From Paraphaeosphaeria minitans (Eukaryota > Ascomycota > Dothideomycetes > Pleosporales > Didymosphaeriaceae), in contig WJXW01000005.1 of assembly GCA_015832175.1 (NCBI GenBank), forward strand, positions 1,426,001-1,490,000: DNA of 64,000 bases, written 5' to 3'. Position 1 is the stretch's first letter. The number at the start of each line of letters is the position of its first letter. Shown in pieces: positions 1 through 11,817 of the stretch. Position numbers and translations under genes: made by a program. Under the pieces are notes generated by a model that worked only from the letters and a program-made list of their open reading frames with translations, had not been told where the DNA came from and made no database searches.

Positions 1-2065
1 CTAACCAAGCAGTACCTCAACAAGATCGCCGAAAACACTGAGGTCTCTCCATCTGAGAGTTCCCCACTGCTTGCTGGTGTCACTGCCCTGATTGGCAAGT
101 TGGTCGGAAACAGTGATACACTGAAGGAGCACATGGTCGCATCTCTAATAAAGTCTGGAATACCCGCGCTGGACGATTCGCTTGCTACTCGGAGGTGCGT
201 CGTCGCTGTCATTGCGAAGAATGAAGGTAAGACGGTAGACCGTGACCCATTGAGTGGCATTCTTTGACATGTTCTAGGTCAACTACATACACTACTTGAA
301 AGCAGCCTTAAAACTTTTGGGGATCCCTACTACATAAAACATACATCTGTCATACAACAAGAGGGTACGTGCTTTCGAAAGTCGAACCTTTTGAACGGTT
401 ACTGACAGTACAGCTCTTTCTCAAACTATCGCGATAACCTGCGGTTATGTCCAGCGCTCCAAACCGTTGTTCCTCACAATGGTGGCTAAATCGAGCTACC
501 ATACCTCTGGCATGTCCAACAGGATCGGCTCCTCGTCACCACGGGTCCGGTTCCTAGGTATAGCAGTAGGCACTGCGATTTCAAAAATGGTCGATAAACC
601 AGAAACACAACTCAAGTTCGAACTTGAAGGTGACGAAGCTGCGGAAGCGCAATGGTATCAACGCCTCACTCATGTTGATGACAAGCTTGGAAAGATCAGC
701 GATCTCAAGGCCCAGGAGAAGAAAACAAACAAGGAACCGGTCCGGAACAGTGCTCCTAAGCCGGTCGCCAAAAAAACCACAAAGCCTTCCATCACCGAGA
801 TCCAAGGCCCTCGCATCGTCGAGGTACTGTCAGATGAAGATGACGATGACGATGACCTCGTCCCCTACTCGAAACCTGATTCCGACCCCGAAGACGAGAC
901 CGACGACCCTACGGAAATTAATCGAGACAAACCTACAGCTCCCGTCTATATCCGAGACCTGATTGCTGGACTGCGTGACACAGAGAACTACGACAGGCAC
1001 GCTCTGGCACTATCCACGGCCGCACCGCTCATCCGCCGCAAAGCGAACTTCGGCTCTGAGGTGCTCGATCACATCGAGGAGCTTGCCACCATCCTTGCCG
1101 GGCTGAACAATAGCTTCGAACTGGAAAAATTCACCGAGCAGAAACAAAAAGCCCTCATCGCGGTTCTATTAGCCAAGCCAGCAGCCATGGCGCCCTGGTT
1201 CGCCCGCATCTTCTTCTCGGGCGATTACTCCCTCACGCAGCGCACCGCTCTCCTCACGACCCTCGGACTCGGCGCCCGCGAACTCGCCGGCCTGAAAGAC
1301 GACGCCACGGACGCCCTCACACCACCGGCGTCCAGCTTCCCAAGCAAGCCACTCCCCCCGCACCTGCACGCCCTTTACGCGTCCACCCCAACCCCTTCAA
1401 CACCCCTAGCACGCCTCACATCCAGCATGACCAAGCAGCTGCTCTTCCCGATCGCTGCCCAAGCCGCCGACGCCCTCACCGGCCCCTCGATCCTCAAAGT
1501 CGGCCAGTCCCGCACCTTCAGCTCGCGCATGGAGGTCGAAGCTCGCCGGTCCAAGCCCATCCCCAACGCGCTGTCCCAACTAGTCGCGGACGCTTTCTTC
1601 TTCCCATTGACAGGTCGCTGGTGGCTCGCGGTGCGCGCGTCCGCGTCGTCGATATACACGTCTGTCCACCTGCTGCCAGTGTTCCTGCACACGCTGGCGC
1701 TACTAATGCACGCGTCTGGCCCGAACACGCTCGCTCTGCCGCAGATGACGCGCGAGATGTGGGAGCTGCTGCTGGCGTGTCGTGGGCATGCGGTGGGTGA
1801 CAAGAAAGTGTTGTCGGCGGTGCTGTTTGCGCTGTTGATGCTGCTGGAGACGAATGCGGATAAGGAGCGGTTGGCGACGGAGCAGGGGAGGGAGCTGATG
1901 GAGACGCAGGAGTGGGTTAAGGGCGTTTTTCAGGGGCTGCCTGGTGGTAAGGAGGGGGAGGAGGATGAGAGGGTCAGGGTGTTGGCGGCGGGGGTGGTGG
2001 TGAGGTGTCAGGAGGTGGCGGAGAAGTATCAACGGAGGTTGGTAGGGAGTATGATGGACTATTGA
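1..2065 (+). CDS. TEL2: Telomere length regulation protein Tel2 (TELO2/Clk-2 family), 3' part
   Basis: Tel2 is the core of the TTT co-chaperone complex (with Tti1 and Tti2), which helps PIKK kinases such as Tor, ATM and ATR mature. The gene is already open at base 1, so the N-terminus lies outside the window. Exons are 1-226, 278-364 and 414-2065, joined in frame to give 654 residues. Family landmarks are the stretch SYHTSGMSNRIGSSSPRVRF, typical of Tel2, and, after an acidic linker (SDEDDDDDDL), the C-terminal domain starting VYIRDLIAGLRDTENYDRH and containing the RTALLTTLGLGARELAG segment. The acidic linker matches the place where Tel2 is known to be a casein kinase 2 target in other species, but phosphorylation here is inference. 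It converges on the dUTPase gene with about 270 bases between the stop codons. Confidence 0.9.
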
Positions 2066-2338
2066 TGCAGCTAGAATCTTAGCAACGTCAATCAGAAGGC
2101 AAGGGGATCGGTGTGGTATGCTCTCAATGCACATATAAAATACACATATATAGATGGCCATTTTGAGAGTGTGCTTTTCCCATGAAACCAACATGTGATT
2201 TGGCCGAGTGGAGATGTTGATCGAAGCCCCTGTGCAAATCCGCGACGAAGCGCTCATAACGTGCTCCACTAAATGCCGTTATCCTTTCCATGTGTCCAAT
2301 ATATCGCTGTAATCGTGCCTCGTAAGTTATGGGCGAAC

Positions 2339-3116
2339 TCAGGCCGCAGACGTTGGAGCGGCGTCTCCGAATCCACCTGTGCTCCCGAAGCCTCCTGCGC
2401 CTCGGACGCTCTCCTCGAGCTTCTCCACGACGACAACGTCAGGCGTCAGGATCTGTCCTTCCGTCAGTACACACCCTCATGCAGCCCACGACCATTGCCC
2501 AGCATACCTTCTCAACGATCAACTGCGCAATCCGATCCCCAACCTTGATTTCAAAGTCCGTCTCGCTCAAGTTGGCCAATATAATACCAACCTGGCCACG
2601 GTAGTCCGCATCGATGACACCCGCCATGGTATCAATGCCGTGCTTGGCCGCGAGTCCCGAGCGCGGAGCCACGCGTCCGTCTACAGCCCCGTTAGCAAAC
2701 TCCCCGGCTGGCGCTTGGCAAGCTTACTCACATGTCCCAGCTGGCACCGCAATCGAGATATCCGTGTCCACCCTCGCGCGTCCCCACGCGGGAATGACCA
2801 CGTCCCTCGCACTGTACAAATCGTGTCCCGCCGCGAAAGCACTGCCCTTGGTCGGAGGGCGCGCCTTGTCGCTGAGGAGCTGGACCTGGAGTGCTTGCTG
2901 GGCGGCAGCGGCAGCGGCGATGCTGGGTGCGATTGGGGCGGGCGGCTGGAGGGCCATGGCGAGGGGTGTGGGGGTGGAGGCGCCCGAATCGGAGGCGCGA
3001 GGCAGCGTGGAGGGCTGGTTGAGGGAGGAGGGGTCGATTACTTTTGTGCGTTTTGGGAGGGGGGAGGAGGGGAGGGAGGGCGGCTCGTGGGTGGGTGCAG
3101 GGGTCTGGGCGGACAT
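2339..3116 (-). CDS. DUT1: Deoxyuridine 5'-triphosphate nucleotidohydrolase (dUTPase)
   Basis: dUTPase hydrolyses dUTP to dUMP and pyrophosphate, keeping uracil out of DNA and feeding dTMP synthesis. Exons on the minus strand are 3116-2732, 2680-2508 and 2452-2339 (223 residues); introns are 51 and 55 bases. All five motifs of the trimeric family are visible: [36 protein letters not shown] and the P-loop-like tail [10 protein letters not shown]. The first splice rebuilds [12 protein letters not shown] and the second rebuilds [14 protein letters not shown]. An N-terminal extension of about 85 residues rich in Pro, Ser and Ala precedes the catalytic core and may be a targeting or disordered segment. 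The ATG at 3116 was chosen because its context is AACAATG; an in-frame ATG at 3242 cannot be excluded. One oddity: the residue just before AGVID is Met where Gly is usual. Confidence 0.92.
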
Positions 3117-3290
3117 TGTTGGGTCTGGGGGAGGATTTGAGGTAGGCGGTGAGGGTGAGTAGGTAGAGACGCGTGTGGTGGGGCAGAGGGACGCGTCGCG
3201 CGATGGGGCGCGGCGATTGGCTGTGGGAGTGGAGAGAATCAAGAGGTTTGAAAAGGTGAATTGAACACCGAAAGGTCTCTTTTAAGTGTA

Positions 3291-3432
3291 TGTAAGTCTT
3301 GAGTGTAAGTAGGTCTTGAATAGGTAGGTCTTGAATAGGTAGGGCTTGAATAGGTGGGCTTGAATAGGTGGTCTTGAATAGGTAGGTCTTGAATAGGTGG
3401 GTCTTGCACATGTAGGTCTTGAGTGTATGTAA
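3291..3432. repeat. 15-base tandem repeat (TAGGTCTTGAATAGG-like)
   Basis: About nine units of 14-16 bases, each with a CTTGA core followed by ATAGGT or a variant; the outer units carry CTTGAGTG. It lies about 175 bases upstream of the dUTPase start codon, so it could affect that promoter. No protein use of the repeat is supported. Confidence 0.85.
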
Positions 3433-3703
3433 GAGGCCGTTGGCACAACGCACCTGCCGACATGGTTGCTCTTGCCAAGAACCCCAATGTGAGGCGAGGC
3501 GAGGCGAATCTCCCAAGCTGAGTTTGCTCTCGACTCAATGGTGAGATGAGCAAAGGACTGATAGCTTACCTTGCAGCTTTCACATAGTGAGATCGACATC
3601 GTCACACTGTTGCAGAGACGCCATTGCTCGTCCGGTTGTCGAACATGCTGTCGCGGTAGAGCCTGAAGCAACAAGACCTACACGGAACCAATAGGTACGA
3701 ATC

Positions 3704-3990
3704 CTGAGAAGACGCTGCACGAAGAGGCGAGATAGCTGGCAAAGGAGATGCTTCACGAAGAGGCGAGATTCCTGACAAGAAGACGCTTCACGAAAAGGCG
3801 AGATTCGTGACAAGAAGACGCTTCACGAAAAGGTGAAATCCCTAGCAAGAAGATGCTTCACGAGAGGTGAAATCCCTAACAAGACGCTTCACGAGAGGTG
3901 AAATCCCTAACAAGACGCTTCACGAGAGGTGAAATCCCTAACAAGACGCTTCACGAGAGGTGAAATCCCTAACAAGACGCTTCACGAGAG
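3704..3990. repeat. 31-34-base minisatellite (GCTTCACGAGAGG core)
   Basis: About nine direct repeats of the core GCTTCACGA followed by AGGTGAAATCCCTAACAAGA or a variant. The left units are about 34 bases and diverged; the last four or five are 31 bases and nearly identical, which suggests recent expansion at the right end. There are no unique spacers between units. Confidence 0.88.
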
Positions 3991-4326
3991 GTGAGTGCCC
4001 GGCTTAACAGAGGGGCACATCCTGATTCTCCCTGTCTTCCAAGAGCTGGCGCTAAAGGCGACTTTTTTTTTTCAGATGGCAGGCTCTGCCAGGATCCATC
4101 GGCGGTCAAGAAAAGCACGGTGACAGCGTCTAAAATTGCCATGGTCACTGGTGACAGCACATTCGGCTACATCCGAAGCTATTTACGAATGCCCCTGGTA
4201 CGTACCAGGTAGACTACCGGTACCCACGCTCTGCGGCTGCATGCTTAGTAAAAATGCTTGGTCTCGCTCATCTCAAGCACACTGCAATCTGCGGTCCCAG
4301 TCGCATGGCCTCCATCACCATATCAC

Positions 4327-4438
4327 CTTCTCCACGGTTCCATACATCACCATGTTATCTTCTCCACGATTCCATCCATCGCCATGTCATCTTCTCCACG
4401 ATTCCATCCATCGCCATGTCATCTTCTCCACGACGGTC
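4327..4438. repeat. 32-base tandem repeat (CTTCTCCACGATTCCATCC)
   Basis: Three full copies and one partial copy with starts at 4327, 4359, 4391 and 4423, exactly 32 bases apart. Copies two and three are identical; copy one carries several substitutions. The sequence is unrelated to the two arrays just upstream. Confidence 0.88.
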
Positions 4439-6033
4439 CAGGCATACTCCAACGGTCCAACCCCAGGTCTTGCCGATTGTTGGCCGGCATTACTGAGCAG
4501 TCCCCACAGACGACAAGCTGATTTCTGCCTCTGTTCGTGCCCTCTGCCAAATCCAGACGGGGTTTAGCACGCTGCTAAGTACGAGTCGAAACGAAGCCAG
4601 ACGGTCGTCTGCAAAGAGGCCCACCAGCATCTCGAAACGAAGGGCCACCAGCATCTCGAATCAACGCGTGACCAAACGGGACCGGACCTTTGCGGCTCTG
4701 CAGCTCCCCACATGGGGCAGATGGAGCAGAGCCTCAAGACCGCTAACGCAAAGCCGCCGAGGTCCCGCTCAGGCCACCCCGCTACCCGACCGGCACTTGG
4801 ACCAACTTGGCCGCCGCTCTATTCGTGCCGTTTGCAGGCTACAGAAGAATCCACCCGACAGACTCTCCACATCACTCGCCAAATTTTCGATGGCCCACCA
4901 CCGCGAAGGCCGAGAGGGAGCTAGTGCAGAAAGACTCTGCCATGCACGCGCTCCAGGCTGTCCGTGGGCACATAGGTACGTAGTCTAGCCGATGGCGGAG
5001 CACACCCCGCTGTCTCTCCATCTTTGAGAGCTAGTCTATACCGGTCGAGACGCGCTTTCTCATCTCCCATCTCCCGCCCCTTCCTGAGCCGATCATGGAC
5101 TGAAAACCGAGCCAGCAGACGATCTCGCTAGCACCCGTCTGTCCTGGAAGACTACCTTCTGCCTTGGCCGAGATGAGTGTTGAGAAGCATCGACGGCAGC
5201 AATCCATAGACCAACTCCGTGGCAGCCGAGAAGCATGTTTCGCATGCCGTCCCATTCTGACAGCATGTGATTCTAGTCCGGGTCAATCGAGCTGCTGGTA
5301 AAGGACATCACAAGGTTCATCTGTCAGCAACAGCGACGTAGCTGAAAGCACCAATGGAATTCATCGACCAGACGCATTGGGCAAGCTACATCCCCGCAAC
5401 TGGCGCCTCCGAGACGCTAAGCATTGACAAGACGGACAAGAGGTCGTCCTATGAGCTTGACCGCGCCCCAAGTCTCGCTACAACTTTACCGCGGCAGATG
5501 GGCTGGCAGATCGTGCGTCATGGTCCATGGTGACATTGGCTCACGATTCCTGCTTCCAACTACCATGCTTTGGGCTTCCCCTTTGCCTACCGCTCGCTGG
5601 TGGCAGACACTACAGGCAGAACTTTGCGCTGAACTCTCCCGACGTGGCAGTCGAAACTCCGTGGGTTTGCCCCTCGACAACCCCGAGGTCAACAACCCAT
5701 GGTACGGTGAGACGCATCAATCTAGGGCTCCCCTCCAATGGCCCAGGTTCCCACGCTAGCAATGCACTAGACGCACGCCTCCCCGTCCGTTCATCTAGCC
5801 CACTGTTTGAAATTATCCAATGGCCGCTCTAGCGCATTCGCTCCATCATTCCAGCCTGCGAGGTCTTCGCCGCCCGTGGGACTCCAGGTTCTGCTGGGCC
5901 CGAGGGGAAGGTCTACTTAAAGCCCCTTGAAGCCCTCCCCACGAATTGCCCCGTTGTCACTCTACACCTCGTGCTACTCTTCACCGTTCGGTCCACTTCT
6001 CTCATCAATCGTTCCTGAGACTGATCGCCTGGC
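4439..6033. other. Intergenic, no gene seen; holds the transporter promoter
   Basis: Short open frames occur on both strands but none shows a domain, plausible splice structure or family resemblance. The last few hundred bases before 6034 must hold the promoter and 5' leader of the MFS transporter; the leader just before the ATG is pyrimidine-rich. No terminator, RNA gene or transposon end was recognised. Confidence 0.5.
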
Positions 6034-7766
6034 ATGGGCCTCATGATCCAGAAGCCCGAGGGCTCTGCTGGTTCAGCATGGCCTGCTATTATGGTCGGAC
6101 TGTTTGTCGCTTTCGGTGGTGTACTGTATGGGTACGTTGACGCTGCATCCTCTCTGCGCGTCGCCTACTGACATCTCTCTAGTTATGATACCGGTACCAT
6201 TGGCGGGATCCTGGGCATGAAGTACTGGCGCAACCAGTTCTCGACGGGCTACGTGAACAAGACCGACAATGAGTTGGATGTGACATCGGCTCAGACATCC
6301 GAGATCGTTTCCATCTTGTCGGCTGGTACCTTCTTCGGAGCTTTGACTGCTGCACCTGTGGCTGACGCGATCGGCCGTCGCCTTGGTCTCGTCGTCTGCT
6401 GCATTGTCTTCTGCTTCGGTGTCATCTTGCAAACCGCCGCAACTGCCATTCCCATGTTCGTAGCGGGACGCTTCTTCGCAGGTTACGGAGTGGGTATGAT
6501 CTCCGCCACCATCCCCCTTTACCAATCAGAAACCAGCCCCAAATGGATCCGCGGTGCCGTCGTTGGTTGCTACCAGCTTGCCATCACCATCGGTCTTCTC
6601 CTTGCCGCCATCGTCGATAACGCGACTAAGAACCGTGACGACAGCGGATCTTACCGTATCCCCATCGCTGTGCAATTTGCATGGGCCATTGTCATCTTCA
6701 TTGGCTGCATTTTCCTGCCCGAGACTCCCCGCTGGTACATCAAGAAGGGACAGCCCGAGAAGGCTGCGCGTTCCCTCTCCAAGTTGAGGAGACTTGATGT
6801 TGAGCACCCTGCTCTGTTGGAGGAATTAGCCGAAATCACTGCCAACCACGAATATGAGCTTACCCTGGGCAAGGCTACCTACCTGGACTGCTTTCGGGGT
6901 ATTCTCGGATTCCGCCTGCTCACCGGCTGCCTCCTTCAGTCGCTTCAACAGCTTACTGGTGTCAACTTCATCTTCTACTATGGCACAAAGTTCTTCCAGG
7001 GTGCTGGTTTCAAGAACTCCTTCGTCATTTCCATGATCACCTCCGCGGTCAACGTCGGCTCCACATTCCCTGGTCTGTACATGGTCGAGAAGCTGGGTCG
7101 CCGTAACCTCCTCCTTTTCGGTGCCATTGGTATGGCCGTCTGCCAGTTCATCGTTGCCATCACGGGCACCGTTGTCGGCACTGGAAACCTCGCCGCTCAG
7201 AACTCCATGGTCGCTTTTGTCTGCATCTACATCTTCTTCTTCGCGTGCTCTTGGGGACCTGTCGCCTGGGTCGTTACCGGCGAGATCTTCCCGCTCAAGG
7301 TGCGCGCCAAGTCGCTCTCCATGACCACCGCATCCAACTGGCTCCTCAACTGGGCAATTGGATAGTAAGTTGCACCTGCATCACCACTTAATAAAACTGA
7401 ACTAACACCCCTCCCAGTGCCACTCCCTACATGGTCGACGCCGGTCCCGGCAACGCCGATCTCGGTGCCAAGGTCTTCTTCATCTGGGGTGGATGCTGCT
7501 TCGTCTGCATCTTCTTCGTGTGGGGCATGATCTACGAGACCAAGGGCCTCGCGCTCGAGCAGGTCGACGAGCTCTACGCGAAGGTCCCCCACGCGTGGCA
7601 ATCGCAGGGCTTCGTGCCCTCGGTCTCCTTCCAGGACGTCCAGCAGGCGCACGCCGACACCCGCCACTTCTCGCTCGCCGAGGTCGAGCAAGAGGTCACC
7701 CGCAAGAAGAGCGTGCAGTACACCGAGGGCGACGACCGTCTGCCCGAGAAGACGCTCGGCTTGTAA
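6034..7766 (+). CDS. MFS hexose (monosaccharide) transporter
   Basis: A plasma-membrane sugar porter of the major facilitator superfamily that most likely imports hexoses by proton symport. Exons are 6034-6131, 6183-7364 and 7418-7766 (542 residues); the splices rebuild VLYGYDTGTIGG and NWAIGYATPYMV. Sugar-porter signatures are visible: YDTGTIGGIL after TM1, DAIGRRLG between TM2 and TM3, GRFFAGYGVGMISATIPLYQSE, the central PETPRWYIKKGQ, QQLTGVNFIFYYGTKFF in TM7, and GPVAWVVTGEIFPLKVRAKS. The tail YETKGLALEQVDELY is the usual end of fungal hexose transporters. The pattern resembles the RCO-3/Hxt group; the exact substrate and any sensor role cannot be read from sequence. The ATG at 6034 was chosen because it is the first in frame and leaves a short cytosolic N-terminus before TM1. 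Confidence 0.93.
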
Positions 7767-9750
7767 ATAGCAAGCGAGCGCCGTGCAGGGTACGATTTTT
7801 GATTCTCAGTATGCATATTTGCGATGGCGCATGGGGTACGCGGGCTTTTGGGGGGTCGTTGTGGCAGCATGTTAATGGTGCGCGTTTGCTGTGTGACAAC
7901 CCGATATTTATATGACGAGATAAATGAGCGAATACCATCAACTATGTTCAAACATTCAATGTGTCTTCACGATGGACTACAACACCTCCGTCTACACCTT
8001 CCATCGCATTCTTTACCTTTGACCGAACTTGTTCATCTCAGTCCATACCTCGATTCATCACGCTCCCAGGTACGCCACCCGCCCCTCCCCGCACTTTACC
8101 ACGTGACATCAGCCCCTCTCAAGCAATCATAAGCTCGTGCAAGCTCGCGTGGTGGCTTCGTTAGACCACACCACAACGCCACCAGCGGCAACGCGGCGCG
8201 ACGCGGTGCCTTCCCCGCAATGATGGGTAGGCCTCCACTGGATACGTAGTCCAGGTAGATGCGTTAGTTCGCCTTGCTTCCATTTCATCGGATTGGCTTG
8301 GGTTGGGACTGCAGAGAGCGGGACGGAGGATGCATGTAAGCGTCCCCTCATGGGGTGGGCGTAGAGTGGTCTGGCCGCGGAGAAGTAGGTACATGCGGGG
8401 ATGGGTTTGTAGACTAGACCACCGTATGCGAGCAGAGGGCTGTACGGTACGGCACGGTACGGTACGGTACGGTACGGTACGGTAGTCTACGGTAGTCTAC
8501 CTACTTGAGCGGATCGATGCAGAGATTGGTCTGATGTGATGTAGGTACCTATCTACCTACGACGATGTCATGCATCGGATCAACTCCACCCATGGCGGCC
8601 GCTTAACGTGGTGTTTTGATATCCACGACTCTCCAGGGCAGGTGGACGACGCGCTTGACTCTAACCCGAGGATCGGAAGTCCGACCGAGCAGCTGCATGG
8701 GTCACGGATGATGCATTCGCTGTTCCGTCTGCCGTGGCGCGAAGAGAGCAGTTGCCATGAGCACAGCACCTGCCACGCTCAAGTCACCACAGTGGCCGAC
8801 ACGAAGAAATGGGCATGTTAGACGCGGACCTCACTCGTCCCGTTTGAACTTACTCCATGGTGCGTTTGCAAACCTGTAATGTGAGGATCTTCACAGTAGG
8901 TGTTTCAAGGATCCCCAATTTTTGTTGTCGGCCACTGTAGGTACACTGTTGTGCACACCCGCCATTGCCATTGCCAGTGCTCAAGAGCTCAAGTGTTGGA
9001 TGTCCGCCAACCTTCGCATTCTTCGAGATGACTTCCCGTGGCTCTTAGATATTACCACGGTTGGCCCGAGAGCTGATATCGTCGTACGCCGTTCGCATCA
9101 ACGCATACGGCGGCTGATCTCGGAAATGGGAATATGGCACACTCATTATCATGTAGTAACCCAGTCTACTAAGCTACACGCTAGTGAACTCATTGTATAA
9201 CAAGTTAGCCTGAATCTTTACAGTAGAGACGTCTTACCGTGTCCCATTTTCATTGTCGGCCACCCTGGGGCAGGGTTCGCGTCCAAATCTAAACACGCGT
9301 CCGGACCGTTGTTCCTCACTGGTAGCCTGCATCGTGATAATCTCTCATGGGGTCCGGATCGGATGGATTCAACTACCGTACGTGTGGAAATCAATGCAGC
9401 TTCATGAGTGTTGCAAAAAGCAGAACAGCTATAACTAACATATACATAAGCTCGTGATTCAGTCCGGTGATGACCAGGTTAGTCGCTGCACTATAGGTTG
9501 CGTGAGGACAAGTCATGAGTTACCGGACGGTGCCAGCACTATTCACGCGTGCCAGTTGGCAACTGTTGTGAGCGTGAAGTGCACTCACCTACACTGAGTC
9601 CATAGAACGTGCCGTTCACGCAGCCGCAACACTTAAAGAGCGCAAACCCTGTACGCAACTGTGTCAGATCTGTAGCCTCAATTTAATGTAAAGTTATATG
9701 CGTAAAAAAATTACGCATCTTCAATATCTTCTCACCATACATCATGAACC
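7767..9750. other. Intergenic, about 2 kb, no gene seen
   Basis: Apart from the GGTAC pentamer array at 8442-8484 and nearby GTAGGTACCTA-type words, nothing is recognisable. Open frames are short, lack splice-compatible partners and show no motif. It separates the 3' end of the transporter from the 3' end of the convergent pyridoxal kinase. Confidence 0.5.
8442..8484. repeat. GGTAC pentanucleotide microsatellite
   Basis: About eight units of GGTAC (one variant GGCAC), followed by two copies of GGTAGTCTAC. The unit shares its sequence with the arms of the dispersed GGTACCGTACC motif found elsewhere in the window. Confidence 0.85.
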
Positions 9751-11498
9751 CTACCTCTCACCTTCCTTCCCCACACCCAAATGCAGCACATTCAACTCAT
9801 CCGGTCTCTCATCTCCCACACTCTGCGGCACTCTCTCACCCTCCTTCACTGCCGTCGGCCTAAACTTCTCCACCTCAGGCGGATCCACCAACTCCCTAAG
9901 AAACCTCGGCACCGTAACCTCGCTCGCCTCCATCAGCGCAAGATGCCTCTTCTTCGCTTTCTCCTCTGCCGCCTCCTCGCCCTGCCCACAACCCTCTTTC
10001 CCAGCTCGCGCGTCGTACGCCGACATTTTCTCCCGGCATGTCGCAGTGGTCTTGTTGAGGATGCTCTGCATGCTCGCGAGGACTTTCTGACTTGCCTTTG
10101 CGAGCGGCAGTTCGTCAGCGGGTACGTCGTCTGGTGATCGCCAGCTGGGTTTCGACGTCAGGTCCGCGTCTGGTGTGGAGGCGGCGTGGACGGCTTCGAT
10201 GAGGCGTGGGATGGTGAGGGCGGCGAACATGTCGCCGGTACCGGAGAAGAAGAGCGGCAGCTCGGGGGTATCTATGCGAAACAGGCGGGGCTTAAAGTCG
10301 GATGTTGCGGTGGAGCCGATGATGGTGATGTTTCTGATTTCTTCGTCTTGCTCTTCCATCTCCACCGCAGGCTTTCTCGAAGTGGAGCCCCCCGCGTCTG
10401 GAATTTCTGGCTTTGATCGTTCGAACTCGCCATCCTGCGTAGATTGCGGATCTGGATGCGTCCGTGCAGAATCGATGTGGGATGATTCGACGGGTGTTTG
10501 CTGCCCAGAAGCTGTTGCAGATGTAGGCTTCGATGCCGCACGTGAAGGAACACGAGACGATACGGTCCGGTTGTCGCGTGTTAATCGGAGGGACGTGATT
10601 ATAACATGTGGTACTTGGTACTTCTTGTGTAGTACCTGAATTGCAGCTGCGAGAGAGTCGAGGTCGGTGATTGTCGTTTCGGAGAGCAGCCTAAAAGGGT
10701 TCAGCTTGTCGCCTAGCAGATAACACCAAGTGATGCTGGACATACTCTGCTTCGAACTGGTTGGGCAGGATGAGATCTGCCTCCCTAAGCAACGTCTTGT
10801 ACTCTGGTACTTCGTCTTCGGGAATGTAAAGCTTCCCATTGTCGCCCATCACCGGATCGAGCACTGCTGGATGTCAGCAAGCCCAGAACTGAGAACATTA
10901 CGCCCATGACGCAGCACGTTCCGGCATGCGCACGTAGTTGCATCGGACGATATGCGCATGCTGTGTGGGAGGGCCAACCCACCCCAGAAGAAGCTCCCCG
11001 GTTTTGTCCCAGCATTGAACTTGATATCCCGCCCAATCTTGCCTATAGCCTGCACGCAGTGTGCACTGGGCATATATCCGGTCAACAACACGTCGAAGTT
11101 GTTCAGGTTCGATTGTCGGAGCCCTTCATAGAGGTCTAGGATCTGGTCGGGAGAGGCTTTGGTGCCTTTCACCTGCTTATATGCGGTGTGATTGCCTGCG
11201 CTTCTATCAGTGTCTCGTCTGGGAATGACTGTGGAGCGGCTGCGGGTACATACTGTAATGCACTGTGTTGATGGCAGAGACGTCGCAGCCCAGCGACTGC
11301 ATGACAGACGTGACCATTTTGTTGCCCACGTAGCTTGGAGACTATCAGCTAAAGGTGTGCTCATCTTGCGCAAACCACTTACCCATGAACCACCTGTCAT
11401 GGTTAGTTGAGCAGCTTCGCGACAGGTGCGCGCGTGACTCTTACATGACTGGCAACCGCTAGCACGCGAGTCTCCGGTATCAACGCGTTGGAGGCCAT
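9751..11498 (-). CDS. BUD16: Pyridoxal kinase (PfkB/ribokinase-like superfamily)
   Basis: Phosphorylates pyridoxal and related B6 vitamers with ATP in the salvage route to pyridoxal 5'-phosphate. Six exons on the minus strand: 11498-11445, 11393-11383, 11333-11254, 11195-10983, 10863-10746 and 10690-9751, totalling 471 residues. The splices rebuild ASHVVHGYVGNKM, INTVHYSNHTAYKQVKG, FFWVLDPVMGDNGKLYIP and NQFEAELLSETTI, all standard for the family. The ATP-site motif FFSGTGDMFAAL with its catalytic Asp lies near residue 350. Exon 2 is only 11 bases. A Ser/Pro/acidic insertion of about 100 residues sits between VPHVIITSLRL and NITIIGS, larger than in bacterial or animal enzymes. It is downstream of PCNA on the same strand with about 320 bases between. 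Confidence 0.92.
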
Positions 11499-11817
11499 GG
11501 CGCACGTCGAAAGGAAACACAAGGGGGTATCAAAGAAACTGAGTAGCTGATCAGTGGAAGTGTATGCGAGATATAGGGTGTATTGTTGATTTTTTTTTTC
11601 GTTATCTGGTAGCCAGACGCGCGATGGCGTCGGCGGGGTAATGGGATCTAGCACCGACTCCCCACAGCTGGCTGGGCCGCGGTAGATATCTCCAAACCAA
11701 ACATTCCCTTGAAATTGATGCGCGCTTCACATGTGTACCAAAATATCACGTTGCCCTATCGTACCCAACATCGGAGTCGTGTATTTCGTGTTCGTATCGC
11801 CGGATATCATGTTTAGC

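Noticed and set aside
2195..2270. tRNA-like words (GGCCGAGTGG followed later by a possible T-arm)
   Set aside because: The acceptor and anticodon stems cannot be paired.
3239..3674. Minus-strand frames with Tyr-Ser-Arg-Pro-Thr repeats near the dUTPase start
   Set aside because: Translation of the 15-base minisatellite; no start or splice connection to dUTPase.
3704..4438. Direct repeats of 31-32 bases that look like CRISPR repeats
   Set aside because: The units are contiguous with no unique spacers, no cas genes exist, and the host is a eukaryote; they are minisatellites.
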